Below, piece by piece: positions 13,865 through 25,658 of a stretch of DNA of 64,000 nt; position 1 is the first letter of the stretch, and each line of letters starts with the position of its first letter. Under the pieces are notes generated by a model. The model saw only the letters and a program-made list of their open reading frames with translations. It was not told the origin of the DNA and did not search any database. Location of the stretch: assembly GCF_010183535.1 (NCBI RefSeq), contig NC_071332.1:19592001-19656000 (forward strand), in the 5' to 3' direction. The translations under genes were made by a program, and so were the position numbers. This stretch comes from Caenorhabditis remanei (lineage: Eukaryota; Nematoda; Chromadorea; Rhabditida; Rhabditidae).

Positions 13865-14335
13865 TTCAAAAACGCGTCAAAGGTGCGCCAGAATCAGGAA
13901 TTGTGACAGAAAAACCGAAATTTTCGATTCTTCGAGCCCACATCGCTTGCCGTTCTTAACCATTAAAACGCGCCAAAGGTGCGCCAGATGCTCAAGTTTT
14001 GATTCTGAAAAAGGTGAATCCAAGACAAAAACCATGAAAATTGATCCTAAAATGCGTCAAAGGTGCGCCAGATTCTGAATCTAACGATCGAAATCCAGAA
14101 TCCATGATTTTATGATTTTGAATCGAAATTCTCGGAATCTGAAAATCCGGCTTCTGAATCTAGAATTCAAGAAGCCTAAATCTTGTCTCCAGATTCCTTG
14201 GATTTCGGATTTCTGATTCTATGCTCAAAATCTCGCATTTTAGATTCTGGAATTCGCAAAACTCGTATTCTAGTCAAGATCCGGTGATTTTGAGCCGTTT
14301 TTGACCATTAAAACGCGTCAAAGGTGCGCCAGATG
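13865..14335. repeat. Cluster of 22-bp GC-core repeats
   Basis: Cores lie near 13870, 13966, 14050 and 14311, all in the same orientation, separated by AT-rich DNA rich in GATTCTG/GAATC. Confidence 0.85.
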
Positions 14336-14519
14336 ATCTGAAAAGTCGAATTTTTTGATTTTTTAAAAAGCTTTCGAATCCAGTATCCTGGATCTCAGCT
14401 TTCAAATTTCCGATTTTCATAATCTGTCCATCTATAGCTCCTATCCACCTGCCTAATCTCACCTTCAGATTCTGTCGGCTTCAGAATCCTTTCCCCTTTG
14501 TTCCCCCTTCACCACCCAC

Positions 14520-14600
14520 TACACACACACAATGTCACATATAGTAATCCCGCATAATTGATGTGTGACTCATTATGTGATTAATGCATGCCACGTCATC
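14520..14600. promoter_or_regulatory. Possible regulatory patch (TGACTCA)
   Basis: TGACTCA at 14566-14572 is a consensus AP-1/bZIP site. It lies in about 80 bp of non-repetitive sequence next to a short CA run. Confidence 0.2.
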
Positions 14601-15044
14601 AGATGATTTCTATTGTCTTCTGAATCTCATCTCGACGATTCTCGTTGTTTCCACCATACCGCCTGTGTATAGGTACTAAAACCCGCCTTTTATAGAGGCG
14701 GTGTGGTATTGAATAGGGGGAATGCGAATGAATGTTGAAAAAGGAAATGAAAAGAGAACGCTTGCTTGCTTCTTTTTATTACTTTATTACACACATCTCT
14801 CCCCACCTGCCGTCTCCTTTATAGAAAAAGGACACGAATTCGTGTGCGTCATTTCGCTTCGTTTTCTCTGAAATTCCCTTTTTCCAACACAGCTGACATG
14901 ACTTTGATTAGTTGCTCCAGGCTTATCTCGAGACATAGATCTAGAGAGACAGAGATCTAGTCGAACATTGACGAGAAAATTGGACTTTTCTTATCGAGAT
15001 TGATTGAGATTACGGTAGAGGAGTGTGCTAATTGGCCAATTAAC

Positions 15045-15460
15045 ACCTCAATTTTCGTGTCTCTGAGTCGTTTTGACCCGAAAAAGTAGAAATTTTGGTC
15101 CAAACGCGTCTAAAGTGCGCCAGATGCTCAAATTCGAGCCCTGAGCCGTTTTCAACCGTAAAAACGCGTCAAAGGTGCGCCAGATGCTCTTTTGATATGG
15201 AAAGTCGACATTTTTGACTCTGAAAAAGAGCGAATTCAAGACAAAACCATGAAATTTGAGCCGTTTCCGTCAGAAAAACGCGTCAAAAGAGCACCAGCCA
15301 ATAATTTTCGACCTGAAAACCGGAATTTTCGCCGTTTTTGACCATAAAACGCGTCAAAGGTGCGCCAGATGCTCTTTTGATATGAAAAAGTCAACGTTTT
15401 TGACTCTAAAAAAGAGAAAATACAAGACAAAAACGCGCCAAATGTGCGCCAGACTCTAAA
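15045..15460. repeat. Cluster of 22-bp GC-core repeats
   Basis: Cores lie near 15103, 15161, 15276, 15347 and 15430. The block starting near 15020 (GTGCTAATTGGCCAATTAAC) duplicates the one near 12510, so cores and filler moved or amplified together. Confidence 0.85.
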
Positions 15461-16580
15461 AAATCGAAATATCAAAATTTTGCTGTAACTTCAGGTTACC
15501 AAAAGCATAAATTATAGCATTTTCGCTCTGAAAATGCGAAATTTCGGTTTTTTTTTTTTGAAATGTTCAGTTTGTGTAGATCAAACGAATTCTAGACAAA
15601 CTTTTGCCCCGAAAAATGTCATTTTACGATCATTTTCAAGTTTTGATCTACAAAAAACTTTTTGATCTGCACATTGGATCTTTGACCACCCCGCTATTTT
15701 TCCCCTTTTTCTTCTTTTCCATCAGTTCAAGTCCATCCACAGGGGACGACAGCTGTGTGTGTGTGTGTTCTCTTCCTCTCTCTCTCTCACTGTGCTGTGA
15801 GAAAAAGGGCAAAAAGGGGGCGGAGCCTCTTGGACTATTTGGTCCCCAACCGCCGGACTCATTCAGTCGTTCTCCAGCTCATTTTTAGGCGAAAAACGCC
15901 TAGTTTTTAGTCAATTTTTGACATTTTTAATGGAAAAAAGAGAAGATTTTTCCGTTTTTTGCGCCGTCTAAATCTCTCCGCCACTTCCTTGTTGTTTATC
16001 TCTTCTTTTTTCCCTTCTTGACCGACCAGTGGGGTGTTTGAGCTTTGCTCATCATCATTCCGTTCTCAGAAATGCTCAGAAATAGCATTTTTGACGGTTT
16101 TTTTGAGAGGAAAATGTCTTTTTTCTTGATTTTTTGACATAAAACCCTCTTCTTTTTCCCTTTTTCGATCTGAAAATGTCTTTTTTCTTCTTTTTTTGAC
16201 CCAAAAATCTCTTCTTTTTTCTTCCCCAGATTTTGAAAGTTCGGGGAAGAAAAAGGATTTTCGGATTTCTCAAAATTCTGGAATGAAAAAGGGAGATTCT
16301 GAATCAAAAGTTGTGGATTCTAATATAGATGACCTCTAAAAGTGAGAATTGACTCCAGAATCTCTTTTTCGTTTTTCTTTTTTCTTCTCCGAATTTTCAA
16401 AATCCGGGGAAGAAAAGGTCTTTTTTAGATTTTTTGAAAATTTTCAGTCTTTTTTCTTCTTTTTCCTTCTTTTTTACTCAAAAATCTCTTTTTTCTTCCT
16501 TTTCCTTCTTTTTTACTCAAAAATCTCTTTTTTCTTCTTTTTCCTTCCCCAAATTCTTCCAATTCTTCCGTTTTTTCCAG

Positions 16581-19500
16581 AAAATCAACTCAACTACTAC
16601 TAACCCATCATCATATGATACGGTCGACTCCAGCAGGAATGCCGCCGGCTCGTGGAACAAAAACCCTCGCGTGGTTTATGGATAACGATATTCTGAAGAA
16701 TGGCGGCGGAGAAAATGGAGAAAATGGACAAGGAAGACGTGGAAGCTCGTCGGATGGTCAGTTTTTTTTTTTGAAAATTCGGGGAAGAAAAAGAGATTCT
16801 GAATCAAAAACTGGGGATTCTAGATTCTAGAAACAGAATACATCAAAAAATCTCTTTTTCGTTCTTCTTTTTCCTTCCTCAGATTTTGAAAATTTGAGGA
16901 AGAAAAAGGATTTTCGGATTTCTCAAAATTTTGAACTTTTTTTTTCGAAAATTCCGTTTTTTATATAATTTCAGTCTGATTTTGTATTAACGGCCTTCTC
17001 TGGATATTTGTCTTTCCCAGATTTCTAATCTAACTCGGATTTTAGGTCTTCCCCGGATTTTGAAAATTTTTGAAAATTTTTGAAAATCCTGGAAAGAAAA
17101 AGAGAGATTCTGAATCAAAAATTGTGAATTCTGATATAGATTACCTCTAAAAATGAGGATTGAGCCAAAAATCTCTTTTTCGTTCTTCTTTTTTCTTCCC
17201 CAGATTTTGATAATTTGGGGAAGAAAAAGGATTTTTTTTCCAATTTTTCATATTTTTCTTCCCAAAAAAGAGAATCCAGGGAAGAAAATACAGCGAAAAA
17301 CCTCTTTTTTGTCTTCTTTTTTCTTACCCAGATTTTGAAAATTTGGGAAAGAAAGAAGGATTTTCGGATTTTGAAAATTTTTTGAAAATCCTGGAAAGAA
17401 AAAGAGATTCTGAATCAAAAATTGTGGATTCTGATTCAGCTGAGTCATTTAAAACAGAATATGGTGGAAAATCTCTTCTCTGGAATTTCAACATTTGGGA
17501 AGAAAAAAGGTTTTTCGGATTTTTTTGGAATTTTCAAATTTTTCCGAAAATTTCAAGTTCTCCTCGAATTTCAGTCTTTTTTCGGGATGTCGGTCTTCTC
17601 CGGATTCTTGACTTTCCCAGATTTCTAGTCTAACTCGGATTTTAGGTCTTCCCCGGATTTTGAAAATTTAAAAAATTTTCGAAAATTCTGGAAAGAAAAA
17701 AGGAGATTCTGAATCAAAAATTGTGAATTCTGATATAGATTACCTCTAAAAATGAGGATTGAGCCAAAAATCTCTTTTTCGTTCTTCTTTTTTCTTCCCC
17801 AGATTTTCAAAATTCGGGGAAGAAAGCGGTTTTTTTTTCCAATTTTTCATATTTTTCTTCCCAAAAAAAGAAAAAAAACAAGTTTTCTACCACCACGCCA
17901 CTTTTCAGATCATAAAAAGTTTCGAATGATCGTCTTTTTTCCTCTTTTTCTCTATTTCTCTTCTTCTTCTTCTTTTTCCAATTGGAAGTGGGTGGTCTTA
18001 TACCAAAAAAAGAAGAAGAAGAAGAAGAAGACAGGCTTTTGGCCGATGTCGATCATCATTTTCTTCTTTTCCTTATTCTTAGTCCAAGTTCCTTGTTTAT
18101 TGTCATCATATGACTTCTGAATCCTTCATTTTTCAGAATCCCAACTTTCCAGAATCAAAAAATCTCTTTTTCGTTCTTTTTCTTCCCCGGATTTTGAAAA
18201 TTCGGGGAAGAAAAAGGTTTTTCGGATTTTTCAAATTTTCTTCTGAATCCTTCTTTTTTCAGAATCCAAAACCGCCACGTCATCTGGCGTCAACTTCTAC
18301 ACCCAACAAGGTCAACAACAGCAGAAAAAGTACAAGAAATTTCGGAAAACGTTGTCGGGACACGGCGCCGCCCGTAAAGAAGGCTTCACGTCGTCACAGG
18401 CGATGAGCGAATCGTCGGAAGACGGTGCTCCGCCACCACCAGTCACTTCTGGAGGCGCCACGTCATCTGGAGCGCCGACGGCGGCTTCTGGAGCCGAGGA
18501 GTACTGGTTCTATGATGTGGCTACCGATGGATACTATTATGAGCAGAATGGAGCGAAAGGATGGAGAAGGAGACAGCCGAATGCGGCGGTACACAAAGGA
18601 GGGAAGGATCAGGTGAGAAAATGTCTTCTTTTTTCTTCTCCGGATTTTGAAAATTTGGGGAAGAAAAAAAGGATTTTCGAATTTTTTCAAAATTTGGGGA
18701 AAACGAAGAGATTCTGAATCAACAATTGTGGATTCTGAATTCAGTTCAGCTATAAAAGTTGGTATTGGCCCGAAAATGTCTTCTTTTTTCTTCTCCGGAT
18801 TTTCAAAATTTGGGGAAGAAAAAAGGATTCTCGAATTTTTTCAAAATTTGGGGAAGAAGAAGATATTTTGAATCAACAATTGTGGATTCTGAATGAGAAC
18901 AGTTTTATCAGACAGAATAAAGCAGAAAATCCCTTTTTTTTTTCTTCTTCGGATTTTCAAAATTTGGGGAAGAAAAAAAGGATTTTCGGATTTTTTCAAA
19001 ATTTGGGGAAGAAGAAGAGATTCTGAATCAGAAATTCTAGATTCGAATTCAGTTCAGCTATAAAAGTTGGTATTGGCCCGAAAATGTCTTCTTTTTTCTT
19101 CTCCGGATTTTGAAAATTTGGGGAAGAAAAAGGATTTTGGGATTTTGAAAATTCGGGGAAGAAAAAGAGATTTTGAATCAGAAATTCTTGATTCGAATTC
19201 AGTTCAGCTATAAAAGTTGGTATTGGCCCGAAAATGTCTTCTTTTTTCTTCTCCGGATTTTGAAAATTTGGGGAAGAAAAAAAGGATTTTCGAATTTTTT
19301 CAAAATTTGGGGAAGAAAAAGATATTTTGAATCAGAAATTGTGGATTCTGAATGAGAACAGTTTTATCAGACAGAATACAGCAGAAAATCTCTTTTTTTT
19401 TGTCTTCTTTTTTCTTCTCCGGATTTTCAAAATTAGGGGAAGAAAAAAGGATTTTCGGATTTTTTCAAATGTTCAGTCTTTTTTTGTTGGGATTTTAGAT

Positions 19501-22500
19501 CTTTATCATATTCTGAGTCTTTTCCGGACTCTGGTCTTCCTTGGATTCTTGTCTACTCCAGAATTTGAGTCTTCCTCGAATTTCGGGTCTTCTTCGATTT
19601 TTCAAAATTCGGGGAAGAAACAGAGATTTTGAATCAGAAATTCTAGATTCTAGTTTAGTAGCTAAAAAAAAATAGAAATTGACTCAAAAATCTCTTTTTC
19701 GTTCTTCTTTTTTCTTCTCCTGATTTTGAAAATTTGGGGAAGAAAAAAGGATTTTCGGATTTTTTCAAATGTTGAGTCTTTTTTCCTAGAATTCCGGATT
19801 TTAGTCTATTTTTTTGTCATCTTCTTCTTTCTAAATATTTCACAACACTCTTCTAGACGATGATGACAATTCTAATTCTCTGAATTCATCCTGAGAATTT
19901 TGGTCTCTAGCCATTTGAGTCATTGCTCTATTTCTGCTTCTTCTAGATCCTTCTAGATCCATGAGAGGTCATCTGAAGTCCTGAATTTGTACTCTGAGGA
20001 CTTCTTTTTCTCCTTAAATGGGAAATGAGAGAGAGAAGAGAGAAATAGAGAAAAGAGCACTTTGGAGCTCTCAGCGGTGGTCAGAATGCTCTTTTTTCTT
20101 CTTTGAATTCTGAAAAAGGGGTCTTCTTTTTTCTTCCTCAGATTTTCAAAATTTTTCAAAATCTGGGGAAGAAAAAAGAGATTCAGAATCAAAAGTTGTG
20201 GATTCTGATTCCGCAAATGAAGAATATGGTGAAAAATCTCTTCTTCGGATTTTGAAAATTCGGAGAAGAAAAAAGAGATTCTGAACCAAAAGTTTTAGAT
20301 TCTAGATTCTAGAAACATAATACAATGAAAAATCTCTTTTTCGTTCTTCTTTTTTCTTCTCCGTATTTTAGGAAATCTGGGGAAGAAAAAAGGTTTTTCG
20401 GATTTTCGAAATTTGGAGAAGAAAACAAGATTTTGAATGAAAAGTTATAGATTCTAGTTCAGTTCAGTTATAAAAGTAAGGATATTCTCAAAAATCTCTT
20501 TTTCGTTCTTCTTTTTTCTTCTCAGGATTTTCGAAAATTCGGGGAAGAAAAAAGGATTTTCGGATTTCGAATTTTTCAATTTTTTTTTCGAAATTCTTGT
20601 AATTTCAGCCATTTTTAGAAAAGATTCAGAATTCTTGGAATCTAGATGACTCACCTCTTCTTTTTGAATTCTCTGAATACCCGGTTCCGCCCTCCCAGAG
20701 GACACAAAAACATCACGAGAAAATGAACAGACTCTCTTGTTTTTCTTCTTCTTTTTTTCTCTTTTTCTCTTTTTTGAAAAAGAAGAAAAAGAAGAAGAAG
20801 AAGAAGAAGAGGTCAAGTGTGTCATCATGTAGCGGTCATGTGGCTTCTGGAGGCATCACGATGATGATGAGAAGCTTCTGAATAGAGCTATGAGACTAAT
20901 GAAAATGGAAAAAAAAAGAGAATCCAGGGAAGAAAATACAGCGAAAAATCTCTTTTTTGTCTTCTTTTTTCTTCCCCAGATTTTGAAAATTTGGGGAAGA
21001 AAGAAGGATTTTCGGATTTTGAAAAATATTGAAATTCCTGGAAAGAAAAAGAGAGATTCTGAATCAAAAATTGTGGATTCTGATTCAGCTGAGTCATTTA
21101 AAACAGAATATGGTGGAAAATCTCTGAATTTCAACATTTGGGGAAGAAAAAAGGTTTTTCGGATTTTTTTGGAGTTTTCAAATTTTTCCGAAAATTTCAA
21201 GTTCTCCTCGAATTTCAGTCTTTTTTCGGGATGTCGGTCTTCTCCGGATTCTTGTCTTCCCCAGATTTCTAGTCTAACTCGGATTTTAGATCTTCCCCGG
21301 ATTTTGAAAATTTTTGAAAATCCTGGAAAGAAAAAAAGAGATTCTGAATCAAAAGTTGTGGATTCTGATATATATGACCTCTAAAAGTGAGGATGTACTC
21401 CAGAATCTCTTTTTCGTTCTTCTTTTTTCTTCTCCGAGTTTTCAAAATTTGGGGAAGAAAAAATTATTTTCGGATTTCTCCCTTTTTTTTTCGAAAATTT
21501 GAAATTTTTTACCGGAATTCCGTTGTCTTCAGTCTTTTTCTAGATTTCGGTCTTCTCCGGATTCTTTGATTCTTGTCTTCCCCAGAATTCTAGTCTTTCA
21601 GTTTTTCTCTCAACTTTTTCCCTTTTTTTCTCTCTTTTCTCTTCATCTCTCTCTCTCTTTCAATCAAACGTGTTCCATCTCTCTTCTTTTTTCTCAAATG
21701 TTCTACTCGGGTCCAGTTGAACACACATAAGAAGAAGAAAAATAGTGGAAAAAGTTGTTTTGATCTCGTTTTTTTCTCGTAATGACAAGTGCGTCGTGGT
21801 CGTTGTCCAAAAAGAAGAAGAAGCTTATGTTAGAGAATGGACACGAAAACAAAACAATAACATTTGGAACGTGCGAAATGGAGAAAAAGGGAGAAAAAGG
21901 GAAAAAACATCTGAAAAAGGGGATTTTAAGTGCAATTTGTATCAAAAAATCGCCTTTTTCTTCTTTTTTCTTCTCCGGATTTTCAGAAATTCAGGGAAGA
22001 AAAAGAGATTCCGAAATAGATGACCTCTGAAAGTGAGGATTGACTCTAAAATCTCTTTTTCATTCTTCTTTTTACTTCCCCGAATTTTGAAAATCTGGAG
22101 AAGAGAAAAGAAAAAGAGATTCTGGAGACAAATTCCACTTATCTGTCTAAACTAGATCATTTTCCACAATTTTTACCGATTCTGAATCCGAAAAAGACTC
22201 AAAATCCGAAATTCGAAAATCCTTTTTTCTTCCCCGGATTTTCAAAGTATGAGGAAGAAAAAAGAAGAACGAAAAAGAGATTTTTGAGAATATCCTTACT
22301 TTTATAACTGAACTAAACTAGATTCTATAACTTTTGATTCAAAATCTTGTTTTCTTCCCCGAATTTCGAAAATCTGAAAATCCTTTTTCTTCCCCAAATT
22401 TTCAAAATCTGGGGAAGAAAAAAGAAGAACGAAAAAGATATTTTCAGCCCAATACCAACTAAAACAGCTAAACTAAACCAGAATCTACAACTTTTGATTC

Positions 22501-24541
22501 AGAATCTCTTTTTTTCTTTCCAGGATTTTCAAAAATTTTCAAAATCCGGGGAAGACCTAAAATCCGAGTTAGACTAGAAATCTGGGAAAGTCAAGAATCC
22601 GGAGAAGACCGACATCTCGAAAAAAGACTGAAATTCGAGGAGAACTTGAAATTTTCGGAAAAATTTGAAAATTCCAAAAAAAATCCGAAAAACCTTTTTT
22701 CTTCCCCAAATGTTGAAATTCCAGAGAAGAGATTTTCCACCATATTCTGTTTTAAATGACTCAGCTGAATCAGAATCCACAATTTTTGATTCAGAATCTC
22801 TTTTTCATTCCAGGAATTTCAATATTTTTCAAAATCCGAAAATCCTTCTTTCTTCCCCAAATTTTCAAAATCTGGGTAAGAAAAAAGAAGACAAAAACGA
22901 GATTTTCGGCCCAATACCAACTAAAACAGCTAAACTAAACCTGAATCTAAAACTTTTGATTCAAAATCTTGTTTTCTTCCGCAAATTTTAAAATTCCAAA
23001 AACCCCGAATTTTTCTTTCAGGAAGTGGCCCATATGAGTGTAAACGGTCCGGGCAAGTACAATCAACTGCTCGCGGCTCAAGCAGCCGCCGCACAAGCCG
23101 CCTTCCTCCAACACGCCTTCCAACTTCAACAATCTCAAATGATCCCGCAGACTCCGCCCCCTTCTGGAGCATCTGGAGCTCCACAAATGAATAATCCAAC
23201 GATGAGATATTATGATCCAAGTTCTGACGGCTTCTTCTACGAGATGGCGTCAGTTGACGGATGGAAGAGACGACAGCCGAATAAACCGGTGTCCGCGTCA
23301 GTCCCCGCTGGAATCACACGTCCCTACTCGCAACGTCATCAGGCTCCAGAATCCATGCCACGTCATCCTCAACAACCGACGTCTTCTTATGGAGCAGCAC
23401 TGGCTCGTGGTCAATTCCCACGGAATACGGTAAAGCAGCCGGATTCTGAAGTCCTCTCGACGACACCTACCACGACGACTACATCTGAATCCGCACGGGG
23501 AGATTCGACGGCGTCGTCGATTTGTGGAGATTCCGTGACGACGACTACATTCGCAGAATTGTTCAATTCGGCGGATCCGATGTTCAATCCGATTCAACGT
23601 CCGTCGGCGTTGAAATTGGAGCAGAAGGCGGTGTCGCCGACGTCGACGATGGAGAATGCGCCGATGAACTCGACGGCGGCGTTGTTTGATGCGATGTTGG
23701 CAGATTTGAATGGAGGAGAGAAGAAGGTGAGGATTCTGATGAATTTTTGACGAAGAAAATCTCTTCTTTTTTCTTCCCAGGATTTTGAAAATTTTCAAAA
23801 TCTGAGAAAGAAAAAAGAGATTGTGAACCAAAAGTTTTAGATTCTAGATTCTAGAAACAGAATATAGCGAAAAATCTCTTTTTCGTTCTTCTTTTTTCTT
23901 CTCCGGATTTTCAAAATTCGGGGAAGAAAAAGGATTTTGGGATTTTGGATTTTGAGTATTTTTCGGATTCAGAATCGGTCGAGATTGTGAATAATGATGA
24001 CGTTCAGTGAGACAAGTTGAATTTCACTCCAGAATCTCTTTTTCTTTTTTCTTCCCCAGATTTTCAAAATCCGGGGAAGAAAAAAGAAGATAAAAAAAGA
24101 GATTTTTCTGTCTAATATGAGTGTACTCATTCAGAATCCACAAATTTTGATTCAGAATCTCTTTTTCTTTTTTCTTCCCCGGATTTTCAAAATTTGGGGA
24201 AGAAAAAGGATTTTTGGATTTTTTTGAAAAAAAAAATTTCCCCCATTTTTCAGACACCAATCAACTTCAACACCTACACAATGCCACCACCACCACAATC
24301 ATCGCAAAGTCCGATGAAAGAATCGTGGAATTCGTTCCGCAGTTGTTCGCTCTTCTCACCAATCAAACCGTCGAAACGAGTTCAGAATCCGTTGCTCGTC
24401 GGCAGTCAGAATCAGCAGCCGATGGGCGTGGCGACGCCAATGATCGACGATATGGTCGACGACGACACGATGAAAATGTTGATGAGGGATTTGGACAAGT
24501 TGTGGGCGAATACGCCGGTCTCGACACTCAATCAGGCTTAA
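16581..24541 (+). CDS. Low-complexity protein with two GW[RK]RRQPN motifs (5' end missing)
   Basis: Four exons join in one frame: 16581-16756, 18263-18612, 23022-23726 and 24254-24541 (TAA). Phases agree at every junction (G|AA, then two phase-0 joins) and the acceptors are TTTTTTCAG, TTTCTTTCAG and TTTTTCAG. About 505 residues are visible. The first exon opens at an acceptor, so the true start is upstream; the ATG at 16615 is only a fallback. The protein is low in complexity: Gly/Ser, Gln (QQGQQQQKKYKKF), Pro and Ala/Gln (AAQAAAAQAAF) stretches. Two similar motifs stand out: YDVATDGYYYE followed by GWRRRQPN in exon 2, and YDPSSDGFFYE followed by GWKRRQPN in exon 3. They recall an aromatic OCRE-type octamer, but I do not recognise the family. 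The last exon ends in a conserved-looking acidic helix (DDDTMKMLMRDLDKLW). An RNA-regulatory protein is possible but unproven. Confidence 0.8.
17397..17690 (+). repeat. 290-bp intronic repeat, forward copy 1
   Basis: A block running from AAGAGATTCTGAATCAAAAA to GGTCTTCCCCGGATTTTGAA. It lies in the intron before exon 18263-18612. Near-identical copies lie at about 21040-21320 (same strand) and 22513-22810 (opposite strand). Confidence 0.85.
20760..20815. repeat. (GAA)n purine tract with opposing CTT tract
   Basis: A TTCTTCTT/TTTCTC run near 20740-20775 faces AAGAAGAAG repeats to 20812. A similar AAGAAGAAG run lies at 18006-18030. Confidence 0.8.
21040..21320 (+). repeat. 290-bp intronic repeat, forward copy 2
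   Basis: The same block as at 17397, with a small deletion around 21125 (the TTCTCTGG of the other copies is missing). It lies in the intron between exons 18263-18612 and 23022-23726. Confidence 0.85.
22513..22810 (-). repeat. 290-bp intronic repeat, inverted copy
   Basis: Reverse complement of the block at 17397-17690, close to perfect by eye across its length (same GAAAAAAGACTGAAATTCGA and GGGGAAGACCTAAAATCCGA stretches). It lies downstream of exon 18263-18612, so the two flanking introns of that exon can pair. Confidence 0.85.
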
Positions 24542-25334
24542 TTTCAGTCAATTTTGAATTTTTGAAAAAAATTTATTTTAGATCTAGATCCAACCTTTTT
24601 CCCTTTTTTGTCTGTAATTTTCAGCTCTTTTTCTCTTTTTCCTGTATATATAGATTCTTCTTCTTTTTCCATTCATTTTTAGACACCACTGGTGGTTCCT
24701 TTTCTCTTTTAGCCACGTTCTATACTGTAATATGTTGGATATATCTTTGTACCAATTCTAGCTTCTAGGACTCTTCCCCCCGGATTTTTGTAGGATTACT
24801 GTAGTCTCAACTGAAATGTATTCGAAACATTCCGTAGAAAATTTAGTATTCCTCCGATCCTGTTCTATAATTTTTCAGCTATTTCTTCTATCTCTATATA
24901 TAATTACTCGTAGACCGCAATTCACTACATGTTTCGTGTTTCATACATTTCCCCCCACATCCCCACCCGAACACAAGTAGTTTTCAGCAGCTTCACTTCT
25001 TATTTTTTGAAAGATTTTTGAAAAACGGAAAGAATAAATTTGTAGAACTTTGGAATTGTTTCTTGAAATTTTTAGGATTTTTGGATCCAGGATCCGGGGT
25101 TACGGTAGATAGATCCATTATCTTAGCTTTTGGGGTACTGTAACGGAATTCTAGGGTTACTGTACCTGAAAATGCGGTTGTAGTCGGATCCATAGGATCG
25201 TAGCTTCCCGGGTTACTGTAGCTGGATCCTAGACTCTCTGGGTTACTGTAGTCGGATCCAGGATCTCAAGTTTCTCTTGGGTTACTGTATTTAAAAGACA
25301 CAAAAATGGAATCTTAGGGTTATTTAACATTTCT
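24542..25334 (+). promoter_or_regulatory. Probable 3' UTR with Pumilio-type sites
   Basis: Non-coding sequence after the TAA at 24541. TGTATATA at 24643-24650 matches the UGUANAUA Pumilio consensus and TGTAATAT at 24726-24733 matches the looser UGURNNAU PUF pattern. AATAAA at 25033-25038 is a plausible poly(A) signal about 490 nt after the stop. No gene is seen from there to the foldback at 25335. The sites are direct reading; post-transcriptional control is inference. Confidence 0.45.
25075..25300. repeat. GGGTTACTGTAG / GGATCC short repeats
   Basis: GGGTTACTGTA or GGGTTACGGTA occurs about six times in 220 bp, usually with GGATCC or GATCC close by. It looks like a degenerate tandem with a unit of about 40 bp. 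Confidence 0.6.
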
Positions 25335-25532
25335 AGAAAGCTGAAGACGTGAGGATTCTGAATCTTTATTCAGAATTTTTCTAGGATGAGTTTGAGCGAA
25401 GTTATAAGGGTTTTAATTTCAAATTTCCCAATTTTTGACTTATTTTTATTAAAAATGTGTTGTAACTCTGCTCAAATCCATCCTAGAAACATTCCGAATG
25501 CAGATTCAGAATCCTCACGTCTTCAGCTTTCT
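25335..25532. repeat. Foldback element, GAAGACGT family
   Basis: About 198 bp. Both ends carry AAGCTGAAGACGTGAGGATT or its complement, with TTCTAGGATGAGTTTGAGC arms converging on a short A/T loop. At least nine full copies lie between 25.3 and 32.9 kb. Confidence 0.85.
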
Positions 25533-25658
25533 AATCGTATAAAAACCCCATAAAATAAACCATTTTATTCAATAAAACAATACTTTTGTTCACTTTTTCC
25601 CACTGGTTTCCGGATAAAAATAACTGACAATACGTGGTCCAGACATGACGTACAAGTA

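Larger units (their letters stand above)
1..16580. other. 16-kb gene-free AT-rich region
   Basis: I see no exon here that joins in phase to the exons beginning at 16581. The open frames are short, interrupted and made of repeated ttttcag/gaaaattt motifs. The region holds A/T-run DNA, dispersed GC-core repeats, a palindrome at 9066-9355, microsatellites and a few promoter-like stretches. Because the first recognisable exon of the downstream plus-strand gene begins at a splice acceptor, this region is best read as a long 5' intron and/or upstream region of that gene. Positions 1-80 could be an exon edge (CAG at 1-3, then an open frame), but no donor found there gives the required phase. Confidence 0.55.
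16210..24210. repeat. Intronic array of 35-45 bp hairpins
   Basis: About 30 copies of an imperfect palindrome, TTTTTTCTTCCCC(A/G)GATTTT then AAAATC(T/C)GGGGAAGAAAAAAG, fill all introns of the gene at 16581-24541. Examples lie near 16220, 17200, 17800, 18185, 18635, 18795, 18950, 19255, 19420, 19720, 20970, 21430, 22385, 22855, 23905, 24050 and 24175. Most copies are followed by GATTCTGAATCAAAAATTGT or its complement. The left arm resembles a polypyrimidine tract ending in AG, like a 3' splice site. Confidence 0.9.

Noticed and set aside
10500..15460. Regularly spaced 22-bp repeats resembling a CRISPR array
   Set aside because: Spacing is irregular, spacers are themselves repetitive, and the host is a eukaryote.
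21745..22030. Lys-rich open frames within the large intron of the plus-strand gene
   Set aside because: They lack in-phase splice sites and run into hairpin repeats.
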